Shown here: one piece after another, positions 11,348 to 18,862 of the stretch
Layout: each line of letters begins with the position of its first letter
How positions within the stretch are numbered: position 1 is the first letter of the stretch
Virus record (IMG/VR): IMGVR_UViG_3300030328_003898
Span: 1-21,858 of that record
DNA: 21,858 nucleotides
Direction: 5' to 3' (one strand)
DNA from: a virus
Notes under the pieces: model-generated
What the model saw: only the letters and a program-made list of their open reading frames with translations
Told to the model about the DNA's origin: nothing
The model's database searches: none
Made by a program: the position numbers and the translations under genes

Positions 11348-11385
11348 AAAAAACACAAAAAAAATATGGGGGCCGAAGCCCCCAT
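11348..11385 (-). terminator. terminator with perfect UUCG hairpin
   Basis: ATGGGGGC UUCG GCCCCCAT on the minus strand (arms 11366-11373 and 11378-11385), then ATTTTTTTTGTGTTTTTT. Ends the four-gene operon 13108-11485. Confidence 0.88.
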
Positions 11386-11484
11386 GCGCCCGAAGACGAC
11401 TTTGGCTCTCATTGTATTCGTGGGTTTCAACTTCTTACTATCCTCCATTATTTCGGTCATTCAACTTTAACGATTAATCCTCGA

Positions 11485-11697
11485 TTATTCCTCTTGAGAA
11501 TATGGGCATTCGTCTAATTCAGTCGCTTCTGCTAAGATTGCTTCCCATTCATGGTAGCAGCAAAGAGGACAACAAACAGATTTTAGAATTGAAGTATTAA
11601 TTTCGTATATTCGCGCATTTATTTCAGCACAATTACACTCATAAACTCCATAAAATTCGTTCATCAATTCATTTACTTTAGCGGTTAATGTAGTCAT
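11485..11697 (-). CDS. small cysteine-rich protein
   Basis: 70 aa. N-terminal helix, then CNC (about 21-23) and CCPLCCYH (about 42-49), with a further Cys near 64 (ECPYS). The CPLC-type knuckle suggests zinc binding. Start as TAATG on the upstream stop after GGGGGTGATGAG. Last gene of the 13108-11485 operon; about 100 nt of leader to the terminator follow without a convincing gene. Confidence 0.75.
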   Translation of the reverse strand: MTTLTAKVNELMNEFYGVYECNCAEINARIYEINTSILKSVCCPLCCYHEWEAILAEATELDECPYSQEE

Positions 11698-12050
11698 TAC
11701 TCATCACCCCCGTAGTCCGGCGACTCCGGCTCATCATCGTAAGTAGTCCATGCGTCTAATGCTTGATTATCCCATTCTTCGATTACTGCATCAGCATCGA
11801 TAATTTCGGGGATGTATGAATCAATATGATAAATAGCAAAGGGGACATTTACATGAATAGCCATTGTAACAAATCCGCCCTTGATAATCGCTCTGTCGTG
11901 TCTATCTACTAGATTCATCAGAACGATTTGAGCGGAGGATTGTTTGTAACCTCCTTGACCGTCTAAGGTGTAAGTTAGAACTTCATGGCCCTCAAAATTG
12001 TCCTTGATGAAAGAGATGGCCCGAAGGCCTCTAAAGAAACTGTTACTCAT
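11697..12050 (-). CDS. hypothetical protein
   Basis: 117 aa (MSNSFFRGLRAISFIKDNFE...). Beta-rich middle (QIVLMNLVDRHDRAIIKGGF; AIHVNVPFAIYHIDSYIPEI) and a very acidic C-terminus ending DYGGDE. Start ATG overlaps the upstream stop (TAATG) behind GAGAGGTGATGAA. No family recognised. Confidence 0.76.
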   Translation of the reverse strand: MSNSFFRGLRAISFIKDNFEGHEVLTYTLDGQGGYKQSSAQIVLMNLVDRHDRAIIKGGFVTMAIHVNVPFAIYHIDSYIPEIIDADAVIEEWDNQALDAWTTYDDEPESPDYGGDE

Positions 12051-12235
12051 TATTCATCACCTCTCTCATCATCATTGTAATATTCTGTTTCATATTCGGC
12101 TTCAATATCTTCAAGTGAAATAGGTAGGTCACAATTTGAACAAAATGGCCATTCATTAGGTCCGTTAGGGTTTCCACTCCAAACCTGTTCAACAATCCAT
12201 TCGTAACAATCTTCGCAGGTGCATTCATCAGACAT
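12050..12235 (-). CDS. small acidic zinc-ribbon protein
   Basis: 61 aa. CTCEDC (about 5-10) and CSNC (about 32-35) form a compact zinc ribbon, followed by an acidic tail (LEDIEAEYETEYYNDDERGD). The overlapping longer frame at 12043-12321 on the same strand is rejected because this frame has the ribosome site (GGAGGTGATGAATAA) and the cysteine pattern. Acidic tail plus zinc ribbon is reminiscent of small transcription-modulating proteins, but that is speculation. Confidence 0.76.
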   Translation of the reverse strand: MSDECTCEDCYEWIVEQVWSGNPNGPNEWPFCSNCDLPISLEDIEAEYETEYYNDDERGDE

Positions 12236-13108
12236 TTATTCATCACCTCCGCGAATCTCGGTGTGGGTGAGGCGGAAGGCCTCGGCGGTGATGAAGACCC
12301 AAATCGGTCGAGGTTCTTCAAACACTCCTTCGCAAAAGAATACGCCCCATCGCGCTCCTTCGTGGGTGTGTCCGTGTGCTTTGCCGCCTATGCTTTGGCG
12401 GTATGCTGCCCCTGCCTTAACTCGGCTGCCGCCCTTCTTCAAGAATTCAACGCGGTGGGGTGCGATTTCGACTTGAGGTCCGTTATACTTGTTGACCACA
12501 TAAGCGACTAGGTGTTGGCCGTTCTGTGTGTGGTTGGTGGTGGTTGGTACAAGCATTTCCTCATCTGATGCGTCACTGCCGCACTTGTTGCACGTATTCT
12601 TATTGATTGGGATGGTAGTTCGGCTTCCGTCTTGATTGCAGCACGATTCATTAGAGCAAAGAAGACGGGATTCAGGCCATAGACCGGCATCGAGGTTTCG
12701 GGTATAGACTCCTTGACGGCCTCTTGAATTCATGTCTGAAAGGTTCCTCTTGTGCATTGGTGGCCTTCGTACTGTTCGGGTGTCGTTATCCTCTCCGAAT
12801 GGTTGAGTCATGAAAGCGGAGTAATGAACTTGAGATGCTGAAACTAGGTTCACCCAACTGATATGTACATTCTTCAATTGATTTCGTGCGGTTCTGATTG
12901 TGTCTCTACCAGTGGTTAAGTTTAGACCTCTAGCAACTTCCTTGATAGTCTTAGTTCTAAGGAGTTTTTCTTGACGTTCTGAAAGTCTCTCTATGACTGT
13001 TATATCATCAACTAGGTAGTCTATGGTATCATCCAAATTGTAATTTTCTTCACCCCCTAAATTAACGGCGTTCTTCATCATGTGTATAATGTCTGCTATT
13101 CCTCGCAT
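12236..13108 (-). CDS. putative DNA-binding regulator with HTH-like and zinc-finger segments
   Basis: 290 aa, family not recognised. Residues about 50-80 (KTIKEVARGLNLTTGRDTIR) resemble a helix-turn-helix. Residues 151-177 hold a zinc-finger pattern C-x4-CC-x15-CNKC. The C-terminal 100 residues are beta-rich (HLVAYVVNKYNGPQVEIAPH; RWGVFFCEGVFEEPRPIWVF). Its 3' half is noticeably richer in G+C than neighbouring genes, a possible sign of separate origin. First gene of a four-gene operon; start ATG is about 28 nt after the AT box, with GAGG directly following, so probably leaderless. Regulator of the accessory block is a guess from the domains. Confidence 0.72.
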   Translation of the reverse strand: MRGIADIIHMMKNAVNLGGEENYNLDDTIDYLVDDITVIERLSERQEKLLRTKTIKEVARGLNLTTGRDTIRTARNQLKNVHISWVNLVSASQVHYSAFMTQPFGEDNDTRTVRRPPMHKRNLSDMNSRGRQGVYTRNLDAGLWPESRLLCSNESCCNQDGSRTTIPINKNTCNKCGSDASDEEMLVPTTTNHTQNGQHLVAYVVNKYNGPQVEIAPHRVEFLKKGGSRVKAGAAYRQSIGGKAHGHTHEGARWGVFFCEGVFEEPRPIWVFITAEAFRLTHTEIRGGDE

Positions 13109-13145
13109 AATGTATGATTATTGACCATAGTACTTAGTCTTTTAC
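13109..13145 (-). promoter_or_regulatory. promoter of the 13108-11485 operon
   Basis: Minus strand GTAAAAGACTAAGTACTATGG fits the cassette promoter pattern with a weaker box (TAAGTA for TATATA), about 28 nt before ATGCGAGG at the gene start. No (T)nGTCC array precedes it. Confidence 0.5.
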
Positions 13146-13149
13146 CCCA

Positions 13150-13215
13150 AAAATCGCAATAATCGGCGATTTACCTAATGCTAGGCGGCACTCAAAATTT
13201 TTTACAAAATTTTTG
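13150..13215 (-). terminator. possible terminator of the packaging operon
   Basis: AAATCGC/GCGATTT hairpin (13151-13172) and short A/T runs (AAAATTTT words at 13192-13215) follow the terminase stop. The run of T is much shorter than in the cassette terminators. Confidence 0.35.
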
Positions 13216-13226
13216 AAACCAAGTAT

Positions 13227-14735
13227 TTATACTCTACGTCTTCTTGTAACGCCACCTATGCCGGTGGAGCCTTTACGCGATATAGTATTTCTTTTATCGC
13301 CGCCAATCCACTCGCCGCCGGACAAACTGCCCATCGCAACCGCCACGTTTCCCTGCGGAATCTGTAACTGGTCAACTGCGTGTGCAAACGCCATAGCCGC
13401 GTCGTTATGCTTACCTAAGTCCACGATAATTCCATCGCGCCAAGCATGAGTTTCTAACTCTTGAAATAAAATATTCACTGTACTACGAGTAGCATCGTCA
13501 CCATATGGGAAAATTAACTTCTCACGCTCAAACCAAACGCGCAATCTGTTCATTAGACCTTGTTTTAATGTGCGATTACTAACCCGGCTTTTACGATAGT
13601 CCACCAAAGCACCTTTTTGAGCCAGCAAACTTTCATACATTTGTTGAAAGCCCACATCTTCTGCTGCTAGTGGTGCATTACCATAGCGTTTAATCATTTC
13701 AATTAGAACATCAGCCTGTCTGTCGGGTGGAAAATCATTACGTCGCCACATATTTACAAAGTGGACAAAGCCATCGCTATCCTGTCGGACAACCACAATT
13801 ACAGAATAGTCTTTTCCTAGACCTTGTGCGGGGTCAAACCCAATAACATATCGAGATTCGTGTATCTTTTCAACCTCAAGTATTCCACTCATATTCAAGT
13901 TCTTACGCACAAGCATACGAGGATATACTGCTGCCTCATCGTCAACAACCCGACATAGATATTCCTGTATGAAAGATAACTCTCCCATAGCCTGTTTTTG
14001 TTCTAGTAAGAAATCAATCGGCCTGTATTCCGGCCACAATTCTTGTACCGGATTACCTTCCGGGTCTTCTTTCCATTCATCCCAATTAGTAATTGCAGAC
14101 CAAGTGCCGGATTTCCATGCGTCATTTTCTAACATCTCCGTATGGTACAAATCATTCATACTCATCGGCGTACCGACCACATAGATGCTAGTACCCGGAC
14201 TTAGCATCGGTGTAACCTTTTTACGAAACCATTCACGGGTAACACCCGGATTTAAGTCGCCCATATCGTCTAGTACGTCATCAAAAGCAATAGCCGCAGG
14301 ATGTTCACCACGAATAGCGGACCCAACACTGGTTGCGCGAATCCATGCGCCGTTAGTAAATCGAAGTTCTAACTTATTACCCCTGCGTGGGTCAAGATAC
14401 CTACTAAGTTCGGGATGTCTTTTCATATCTTCTCGGATTTCTTCAAGACGACGAACTGCTAAGTCTTTACTCGCAGAAAACAACCAAATGGTAAAGGGTT
14501 TATTGCGCCATCTTTCAAAAAGGCACTGATGCAATAACTTCACACGGAGAGTAGTAGATTTACTATGGTCCCGTGGTGCGATAATACAAACTCGATGAAC
14601 TTGTGCGCCTTCTCTTTTACCGTACATTTCCATCCACTCGCCAATGTGACCACCCCAAGTATAGCCCAACCACCGATAGAAGTATTCAATATCGCCCTTA
14701 CTACGAGCCATAGCGAAAGCAGAATTACGAGCCAC
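13227..14735 (-). CDS. terL: terminase large subunit (TerL)
   Basis: 502 aa, the usual length. ATPase domain: Walker-A-like APRDHSKST (53-61, replacing the standard GKS/T loop, as in many viral TerL), Walker B AIAFDDVLDD (148-157), coupling motif VVGTP (186-190). Nuclease domain: IGFDPAQGLGKDYS with D301, AAEDVGFQQ (E359/D360) and KHNDAAMAF (D445) as the RNase-H-like acidic set. It powers genome packaging into proheads and cuts the concatemer. GTG start behind GAGGTGAT; transcribed after three zinc-ribbon genes and the HTH-phosphoesterase. The Walker A residues are identical in type to TerL of marine tailed viruses, but I cannot assign a packaging strategy from sequence alone. Confidence 0.95.
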   Translation of the reverse strand: MARNSAFAMARSKGDIEYFYRWLGYTWGGHIGEWMEMYGKREGAQVHRVCIIAPRDHSKSTTLRVKLLHQCLFERWRNKPFTIWLFSASKDLAVRRLEEIREDMKRHPELSRYLDPRRGNKLELRFTNGAWIRATSVGSAIRGEHPAAIAFDDVLDDMGDLNPGVTREWFRKKVTPMLSPGTSIYVVGTPMSMNDLYHTEMLENDAWKSGTWSAITNWDEWKEDPEGNPVQELWPEYRPIDFLLEQKQAMGELSFIQEYLCRVVDDEAAVYPRMLVRKNLNMSGILEVEKIHESRYVIGFDPAQGLGKDYSVIVVVRQDSDGFVHFVNMWRRNDFPPDRQADVLIEMIKRYGNAPLAAEDVGFQQMYESLLAQKGALVDYRKSRVSNRTLKQGLMNRLRVWFEREKLIFPYGDDATRSTVNILFQELETHAWRDGIIVDLGKHNDAAMAFAHAVDQLQIPQGNVAVAMGSLSGGEWIGGDKRNTISRKGSTGIGGVTRRRRV

Positions 14736-14741
14736 ACTAAA

Positions 14742-14882
14742 TCACCTCATGTAATATGTTTTTGTTTTAGGTTCAAGAGCCTTTTTCCCACAATAAGGAC
14801 AAATACCCTTTTCTGCTTTAGAGCGTAAAATTCTCGGTATCTGCGCCCCACAAGCCCTACAATTAACTGCTACCCAAGTCAT
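14742..14882 (-). CDS. 46-residue zinc-ribbon protein
   Basis: MTWVAVNCRACGAQIPRILR, then SKAEKGICPYCGKK and a basic end. Two CxxC knuckles (8/11 and 28/31) in the canonical rubredoxin-like zinc-ribbon spacing. TAATG overlap with the gene upstream; ends just before the TerL ribosome site. Probably binds DNA or the terminase during packaging; inferred from position. Confidence 0.75.
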   Translation of the reverse strand: MTWVAVNCRACGAQIPRILRSKAEKGICPYCGKKALEPKTKTYYMR

Positions 14883-15034
14883 TAGTAATCTCCACCTAAT
14901 TGAAATCTAACACAATCTTTGATACATTCAAAACAAACACATTTACCATCAATCCACATTACTTCACGAAAGTAAATACTACACAAAGCACACTGAAATT
15001 GTCGAAAATCCCTAGAGCCGCCCATTCTACTCAT
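14882..15034 (-). CDS. 50-residue zinc-binding protein
   Basis: MSRMGGSRDFRQFQCALCSI, then YFREVMWIDGKCVCFECIKD and ten more residues. Cysteine pairs CALC (15/18) and CVCFEC (32/34/37) with C41. The start overlaps the previous stop (GATGAGTAG); ATG at 15025 is an alternative. Second of three tandem zinc-ribbon genes. Confidence 0.72.
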   Translation of the reverse strand: MSRMGGSRDFRQFQCALCSIYFREVMWIDGKCVCFECIKDCVRFQLGGDY

Positions 15035-15164
15035 CTCGTACCACCCTCATATATCCACAGTAGATTCTTTTACCTTCCTTATACACCATACACTTAGTAT
15101 CGCAAAGTATCTTCTCTTTTCCGCAGTTATTACACTTCCGTAATTTAGGTATTTTACTCTTCAT
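15027..15164 (-). CDS. 45-residue basic zinc-ribbon protein
   Basis: MKSKIPKLRKCNNCGKEKIL, then CDTKCMVYKEGKRIYCGYMR and five more residues. Pairs at 11/14 and 21/25 plus C36; strongly basic. Overlaps the end of the phosphoesterase gene by 11 nt, so translation is coupled. First of the three zinc-ribbon genes. Confidence 0.74.
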   Translation of the reverse strand: MKSKIPKLRKCNNCGKEKILCDTKCMVYKEGKRIYCGYMRVVRDE

Positions 15165-16623
15165 GTTCCATCACCGGAGCATAAAGACTCCCAACTAATC
15201 CTTGTTCACAATCAATAATATGAGCGCACAATCCGGGGCGTGAACGATAGCCGTGTCGTGCATGATACCTGTCTGCGCCCGCCAAACTTGGTAATTGGAC
15301 TACAAAAGCACCATTATTTTCAGTTAAAGACCTATGATGCAAATGTCCGTGGAACCAAACGTGGTTTTCACAAAGACCCCACGCTTTACGTTGCTCTTGA
15401 GCCATCAAACTAGGGAGTTTAGCAGGTTTAATAGAATCACCATGCGTAAAGCCCAATAAATTTTCACGCCAAACCACATATTGTCGTGTTGCAGCATTAA
15501 TAACTACTTCAACATCATCTGTATTTTCATATACTGCACTCAAATACATCATAAGTGCTAGGCTGCTCATACGGTCATGATTACCCGGCATAAATACTAC
15601 TTGTATAGGAGCAACTGCTCTTAACATCTCAATATGTTCACGGGCCATTTCGCAACCGCTCATCATAATCTGACCGGGGCTACCTGCAACATCTTGTTGA
15701 GTACCTTTTGTTGTCGTAGCAAAGTCGGTATCAATGTGGAACCAATCACTACCCGTTGGTACAATAATCTTCTCCGGTTGTCCCGGCAACCTACCAATTA
15801 AATTTTGAGTCTTAGAAATCAAGCGGCTGCGAGCAATATCAAAGTCATAAGCCTCTCCTGTCTCGTCTTCCCAACCGTATTTACCCCAATGGAAATCAGT
15901 AGGAGATATAACCGCAACATACTCACTAATAGGAGTTTCTAACTTAATTGGTTTGTATCTAGCAGAAAAATCAACGTCGGCCAAAAGATTACGGAATTCA
16001 TTAAGTAAGTAATAGTCTAACTCATTAAATGCGTCTGCATCCTTTTTCATTTGTAACATCATTTTTGCTTCTGCCTTTTTCATAAAGCCCATACGTTGTT
16101 TTTCAATAATTTCATCAATCATATCATCAAGATTACGAGCCAGCATATCTTCATCGGTATATGGGTCCATATCGTGTTTCCACTTATGTACTTTAATATA
16201 TTCAGAAATCCATTGGCGAGGAAACCCAAATTTTAGAGCCATTTGACTAATTGTGTAACCTTTACCAGTAAAGTCACTGTAAGCATTTTTCATTAATCTA
16301 TGAGTATTACCATCTACGACTACCATATTATTAGCCGCCTTTAATGATGTAATATATCTATCATTGTGACCGTCATAATAATAATCTTCATCACTTAACC
16401 AATTATCTTCTTCATCTGCAAATTCATTTGGTTTTGGTAACTTTTCCATCTTTTTATCTTTCATATATCTGTTTATACTCATGCGCCAAGCCTCCGGCGC
16501 ACCCTGTTTTTCATCAATCTTAGCCAAAAACCTAGAAAATTCAGAAGGGTTGTACCAACCATTATCTATATATCTTTCAATTAGTTCACGAATATACACT
16601 CCGCGTACTTTATCTCCCGCCAT
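15154..16623 (-). CDS. HTH domain fused to calcineurin-like metallophosphoesterase
   Basis: 489 aa. Residues about 1-60 basic/helical; 115-150 contain an HTH (YTISQMALKFGFPRQWISEY) typical of DNA-binding domains of small terminase subunits; 165-215 helical linker. From about 235 a metallophosphoesterase core: PTDFHWG (D243, H245), GSDWFH (D293), GNHD (347-350), THGD (394-396), GHLHH (426-430), a complete metal-binding set. Likely a DNA-binding phosphodiesterase or nuclease. It heads the operon that contains TerL, and no separate TerS was found, so the HTH part may serve as recognition subunit. No ribosome site; TATA-like TTTATTAAG about 30 nt upstream suggests a leaderless mRNA. Confidence 0.86.
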   Translation of the reverse strand: MAGDKVRGVYIRELIERYIDNGWYNPSEFSRFLAKIDEKQGAPEAWRMSINRYMKDKKMEKLPKPNEFADEEDNWLSDEDYYYDGHNDRYITSLKAANNMVVVDGNTHRLMKNAYSDFTGKGYTISQMALKFGFPRQWISEYIKVHKWKHDMDPYTDEDMLARNLDDMIDEIIEKQRMGFMKKAEAKMMLQMKKDADAFNELDYYLLNEFRNLLADVDFSARYKPIKLETPISEYVAVISPTDFHWGKYGWEDETGEAYDFDIARSRLISKTQNLIGRLPGQPEKIIVPTGSDWFHIDTDFATTTKGTQQDVAGSPGQIMMSGCEMAREHIEMLRAVAPIQVVFMPGNHDRMSSLALMMYLSAVYENTDDVEVVINAATRQYVVWRENLLGFTHGDSIKPAKLPSLMAQEQRKAWGLCENHVWFHGHLHHRSLTENNGAFVVQLPSLAGADRYHARHGYRSRPGLCAHIIDCEQGLVGSLYAPVMEHEE

Positions 16624-16916
16624 GAAACTAAATGTTTAGGGTTACTTAATAAAGGGATGGGTTCAGTCTATTGTTTTTATTGTTTTTACTACTTACTGAA
16701 AGAAATAACCAAAGGACAGAAGCCCGAAATACTGAATTAATTTTTTTCTTCTTTAATGTGTTTAGGGTTTTTCCTAATTTTCTTAAACATCTTTGAAATA
16801 AAAAAACAATTAAAGAAACCGTTAGACGTAATACTATTAATTTTTTCAGAAGAAAATTGAAAGAATAAAAACAATTCATACAAACCTTGATTGGAGGCGA
16901 TAATTATAGTTAAAAT
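16624..16916. promoter_or_regulatory. divergent intergenic promoter region
   Basis: AT-rich 293 bp between leftward packaging and rightward structural genes. The minus-strand box TTTATTAAG (about 16646-16654) serves the phosphoesterase. On the plus strand AAAGAATAAAAAC (near 16860) is a weak TATA candidate. TGTTTAGGGTT occurs twice in the same orientation (16633-16643 and 16759-16769) and could bind a regulator. No convincing gene; the open frame on the minus strand is low complexity. Confidence 0.5.
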
Positions 16917-17183
16917 GTGAAAATTAATGCTTTAGACCTTTCTGCGCTATGGAATGCAATAAAAGGCAACGAAGATTTTCAGATGTGTTACGACGAAGCG
17001 CAAAATAATTGTCTTGATGTACCGGGCTACGTCAATAGTAGTGTAGTTCTTGTGGCGATTTTTGCCGAATTTATGTTCTTTTTATTTTTGTTTATATCAA
17101 CGCGAGTAATGTTAAAACATCGTAAAAAGTCTCACAAAGATAATGGAGCCAAGCGAGGGCAGGGCCATAATAGAGAGGCTTGA
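16917..17183 (+). CDS. small single-span membrane protein
   Basis: 88 aa with GTG start (an ATG two bases earlier runs straight into a stop). N-terminal 40 residues acidic with two cysteines (QMCYDEAQNNCLD); residues 41-62 (VVLVAIFAEFMFFLFLFIST) form a membrane helix; basic tail KHRKKSHKDNGAKRG. The positive-inside pattern puts the N-terminus outside. First gene of the structural operon; could act in lysis or in the virion membrane interface. The GGAGGCG site is rather far (about 20 nt) from the start. Confidence 0.65.
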   Translation: MKINALDLSALWNAIKGNEDFQMCYDEAQNNCLDVPGYVNSSVVLVAIFAEFMFFLFLFISTRVMLKHRKKSHKDNGAKRGQGHNREA

Positions 17184-17436
17184 TAGCCTTCGCAATAGAA
17201 TGGACCGACAGGATGGAAGAATAGGTGAAATCGTTGGTTATGTCCGCCAACCTTACGAGAATACAAGCCGATTAATGTCGCTTGAACTCAAAGTTGACGA
17301 AATACAAAAGGATATACAGGCTATCAAGGCCGGTCCAGTGTACTCACTAGACCGAGCAATTAACAAAAAAATCGCAAAAAGTGGCGGAATTCTTATGATT
17401 TTCTTAATTTTTGCTCAAAGTTTAGCGATGATTTAA
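17143..17436 (+). CDS. coiled-coil protein with C-terminal membrane anchor
   Basis: 97 aa. Heptad-like helix (IIERLDSLRNRMDRQDGRIG and LMSLELKVDEIQKDIQAIKA) followed by a C-terminal membrane helix (SGGILMIFLIFAQSLAMI). The architecture resembles haemolysin XhlA-type phage lysis accessory proteins, a resemblance in layout only. Overlaps the previous gene by 41 nt in another frame. Confidence 0.68.
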   Translation: MEPSEGRAIIERLDSLRNRMDRQDGRIGEIVGYVRQPYENTSRLMSLELKVDEIQKDIQAIKAGPVYSLDRAINKKIAKSGGILMIFLIFAQSLAMI

Positions 17437-17461
17437 TAATCAGCAGGAATAGTCGCTTTGT

Positions 17462-18862
17462 ATGGTAGAGCGAAAGCCCCGTCGTTTCCCGTGGTTTAGG
17501 CGTGTAAAGGCAGAAGAAAAACCACAAGAGAGAATTACTACCAATACTCCACTTAGAGTTGCGGCAGGTATTCCCGACATCATGCGGGACACCGAAGTTC
17601 TACAAAAAGATAGTAACTTCGACAATGAATTTGACTTGTACGACAAAATGATTAAATTAGACCCCGAACTCAATGGAGCAGTTCGCGCAGTAAGCCTAAC
17701 TGCTAACAATTACGAAATCGATTACTCACGCGGGAAGAATACTAATATTAGAAATGCTATCGAAGAACTTGTTCATACAATAGACTTTGATGATTTCTTA
17801 ATTAATGCTATGCGCTCCCTTATGGTATATGGTAACGATATTAACAAATTGGTCGGTAAAGCAGGTATGGGTATTACGGATGTGCAAAGCCTTCCAGTAA
17901 AACAGATTACTATTGTTGACGAGCGTGGCGGTCTTGAATCATACTTTGTGGCCGACGAAGACTCTCCGATAATTCGCCCTGTAACATATATGTTAAGAGA
18001 AACATCACTCTACGAGCAAGCGTTCCCTGTTGACGAAATACTACACATTCGTATTGACTACCGTTCCAATTGGTTCACAGACAACAAAGGCCGTCGAACT
18101 TACGGTGTATGGGGAGCATCCCGATTTACCTCGCTAAAACAGCCAATTCGTGCAAAGTATAATACTATTAACAATCGTGTTTCGCTAGAAGATGCGATGA
18201 CTAAGCAATACATTACCATAGATAAGTCTGCTATTGAACATATCCAAGACCCAATAGAGCAAAAAGAAAGATTGCAGTATATTATTGATGAAGTTATCAA
18301 ACTATTCGATGGGCTGCGAGGCGACCAAATCCCAGTTCTACCTCACTATGTTGAATTACATCATGTTAATTTAGAAAATAGCATACCTTCTTCATCAGAA
18401 TTCTTAGACACCATTAATGCTGATATTGCGGCAGTTTTACAAGTTCCCCGTGTGGCTGCTGGTCAAGAGCGAGGCTCAACCTTTGCTGCTACTTACAACG
18501 CTAACTTGTGGGCGGTCCAAGCGATTAGTCGGCTACAAAAGATTCTCGGAGAGGCAGTACATCGCCTCTTTTCCACCCATCTTGAATTATTGGGCATACC
18601 TCACAGTATGGCGGACATTCCCCCGATTAGATTTGAGGCTATGAATGAAGAATCCCCTCTTGCTATGATGCAACGTGCAGTTATGGGTTATGATTCCGGC
18701 GTAATTACGCTAAATCAAGCATTAGATATGATAAACCTCCCATTAGCAGGTGCAGAAGGTGAAGAAAGAAAGGGCGAATCTTCAAACGACACTCCCGACA
18801 TAAGTGAGTTGCCTAGAGAGGATTCTCAACCGGGCGCGTCGGATTTGGTAGAAGATGAGTAA
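17462..18862 (+). CDS. portal protein
   Basis: 466 aa, normal length for a portal. N-terminal basic segment, then FDLYDKMIKLDPELNGAVRA (about 57-76), YSRG...EELVHTIDFDDFLI, the stem/wing region, and near 300-345 the conserved VPRVAAGQERGSTFAATYNA followed by AVQAISRLQKILGEAVHRLF. Acidic disordered C-terminus. Forms the dodecameric ring through which TerL pumps DNA and to which the tail attaches. Starts the head gene cluster; the next gene overlaps its end by 8 nt. TerL lies on the opposite strand, which is less usual. Confidence 0.9.
   Translation: MVERKPRRFPWFRRVKAEEKPQERITTNTPLRVAAGIPDIMRDTEVLQKDSNFDNEFDLYDKMIKLDPELNGAVRAVSLTANNYEIDYSRGKNTNIRNAIEELVHTIDFDDFLINAMRSLMVYGNDINKLVGKAGMGITDVQSLPVKQITIVDERGGLESYFVADEDSPIIRPVTYMLRETSLYEQAFPVDEILHIRIDYRSNWFTDNKGRRTYGVWGASRFTSLKQPIRAKYNTINNRVSLEDAMTKQYITIDKSAIEHIQDPIEQKERLQYIIDEVIKLFDGLRGDQIPVLPHYVELHHVNLENSIPSSSEFLDTINADIAAVLQVPRVAAGQERGSTFAATYNANLWAVQAISRLQKILGEAVHRLFSTHLELLGIPHSMADIPPIRFEAMNEESPLAMMQRAVMGYDSGVITLNQALDMINLPLAGAEGEERKGESSNDTPDISELPREDSQPGASDLVEDE

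Noticed and set aside
11224-11460. Minus-strand frame of 78 codons starting MTEIMEDSKK
   Set aside because: It reads straight through the UUCG terminator, its U-tract and the spacer array, so it cannot be a normal gene. Its first 20 codons look less odd, but nothing supports them.
12043-12321. Same-strand overlapping frame of 92 codons (MKNLDRFGSSSPP...)
   Set aside because: The 12050-12235 frame has the ribosome site, the TAATG-type junctions and a zinc-ribbon pattern; this one is its shadow.
16646-16879. Minus-strand frame of 77 codons in the divergent region
   Set aside because: AT-driven Leu/Lys/Phe composition, no ribosome site, and it would lie across both promoters.
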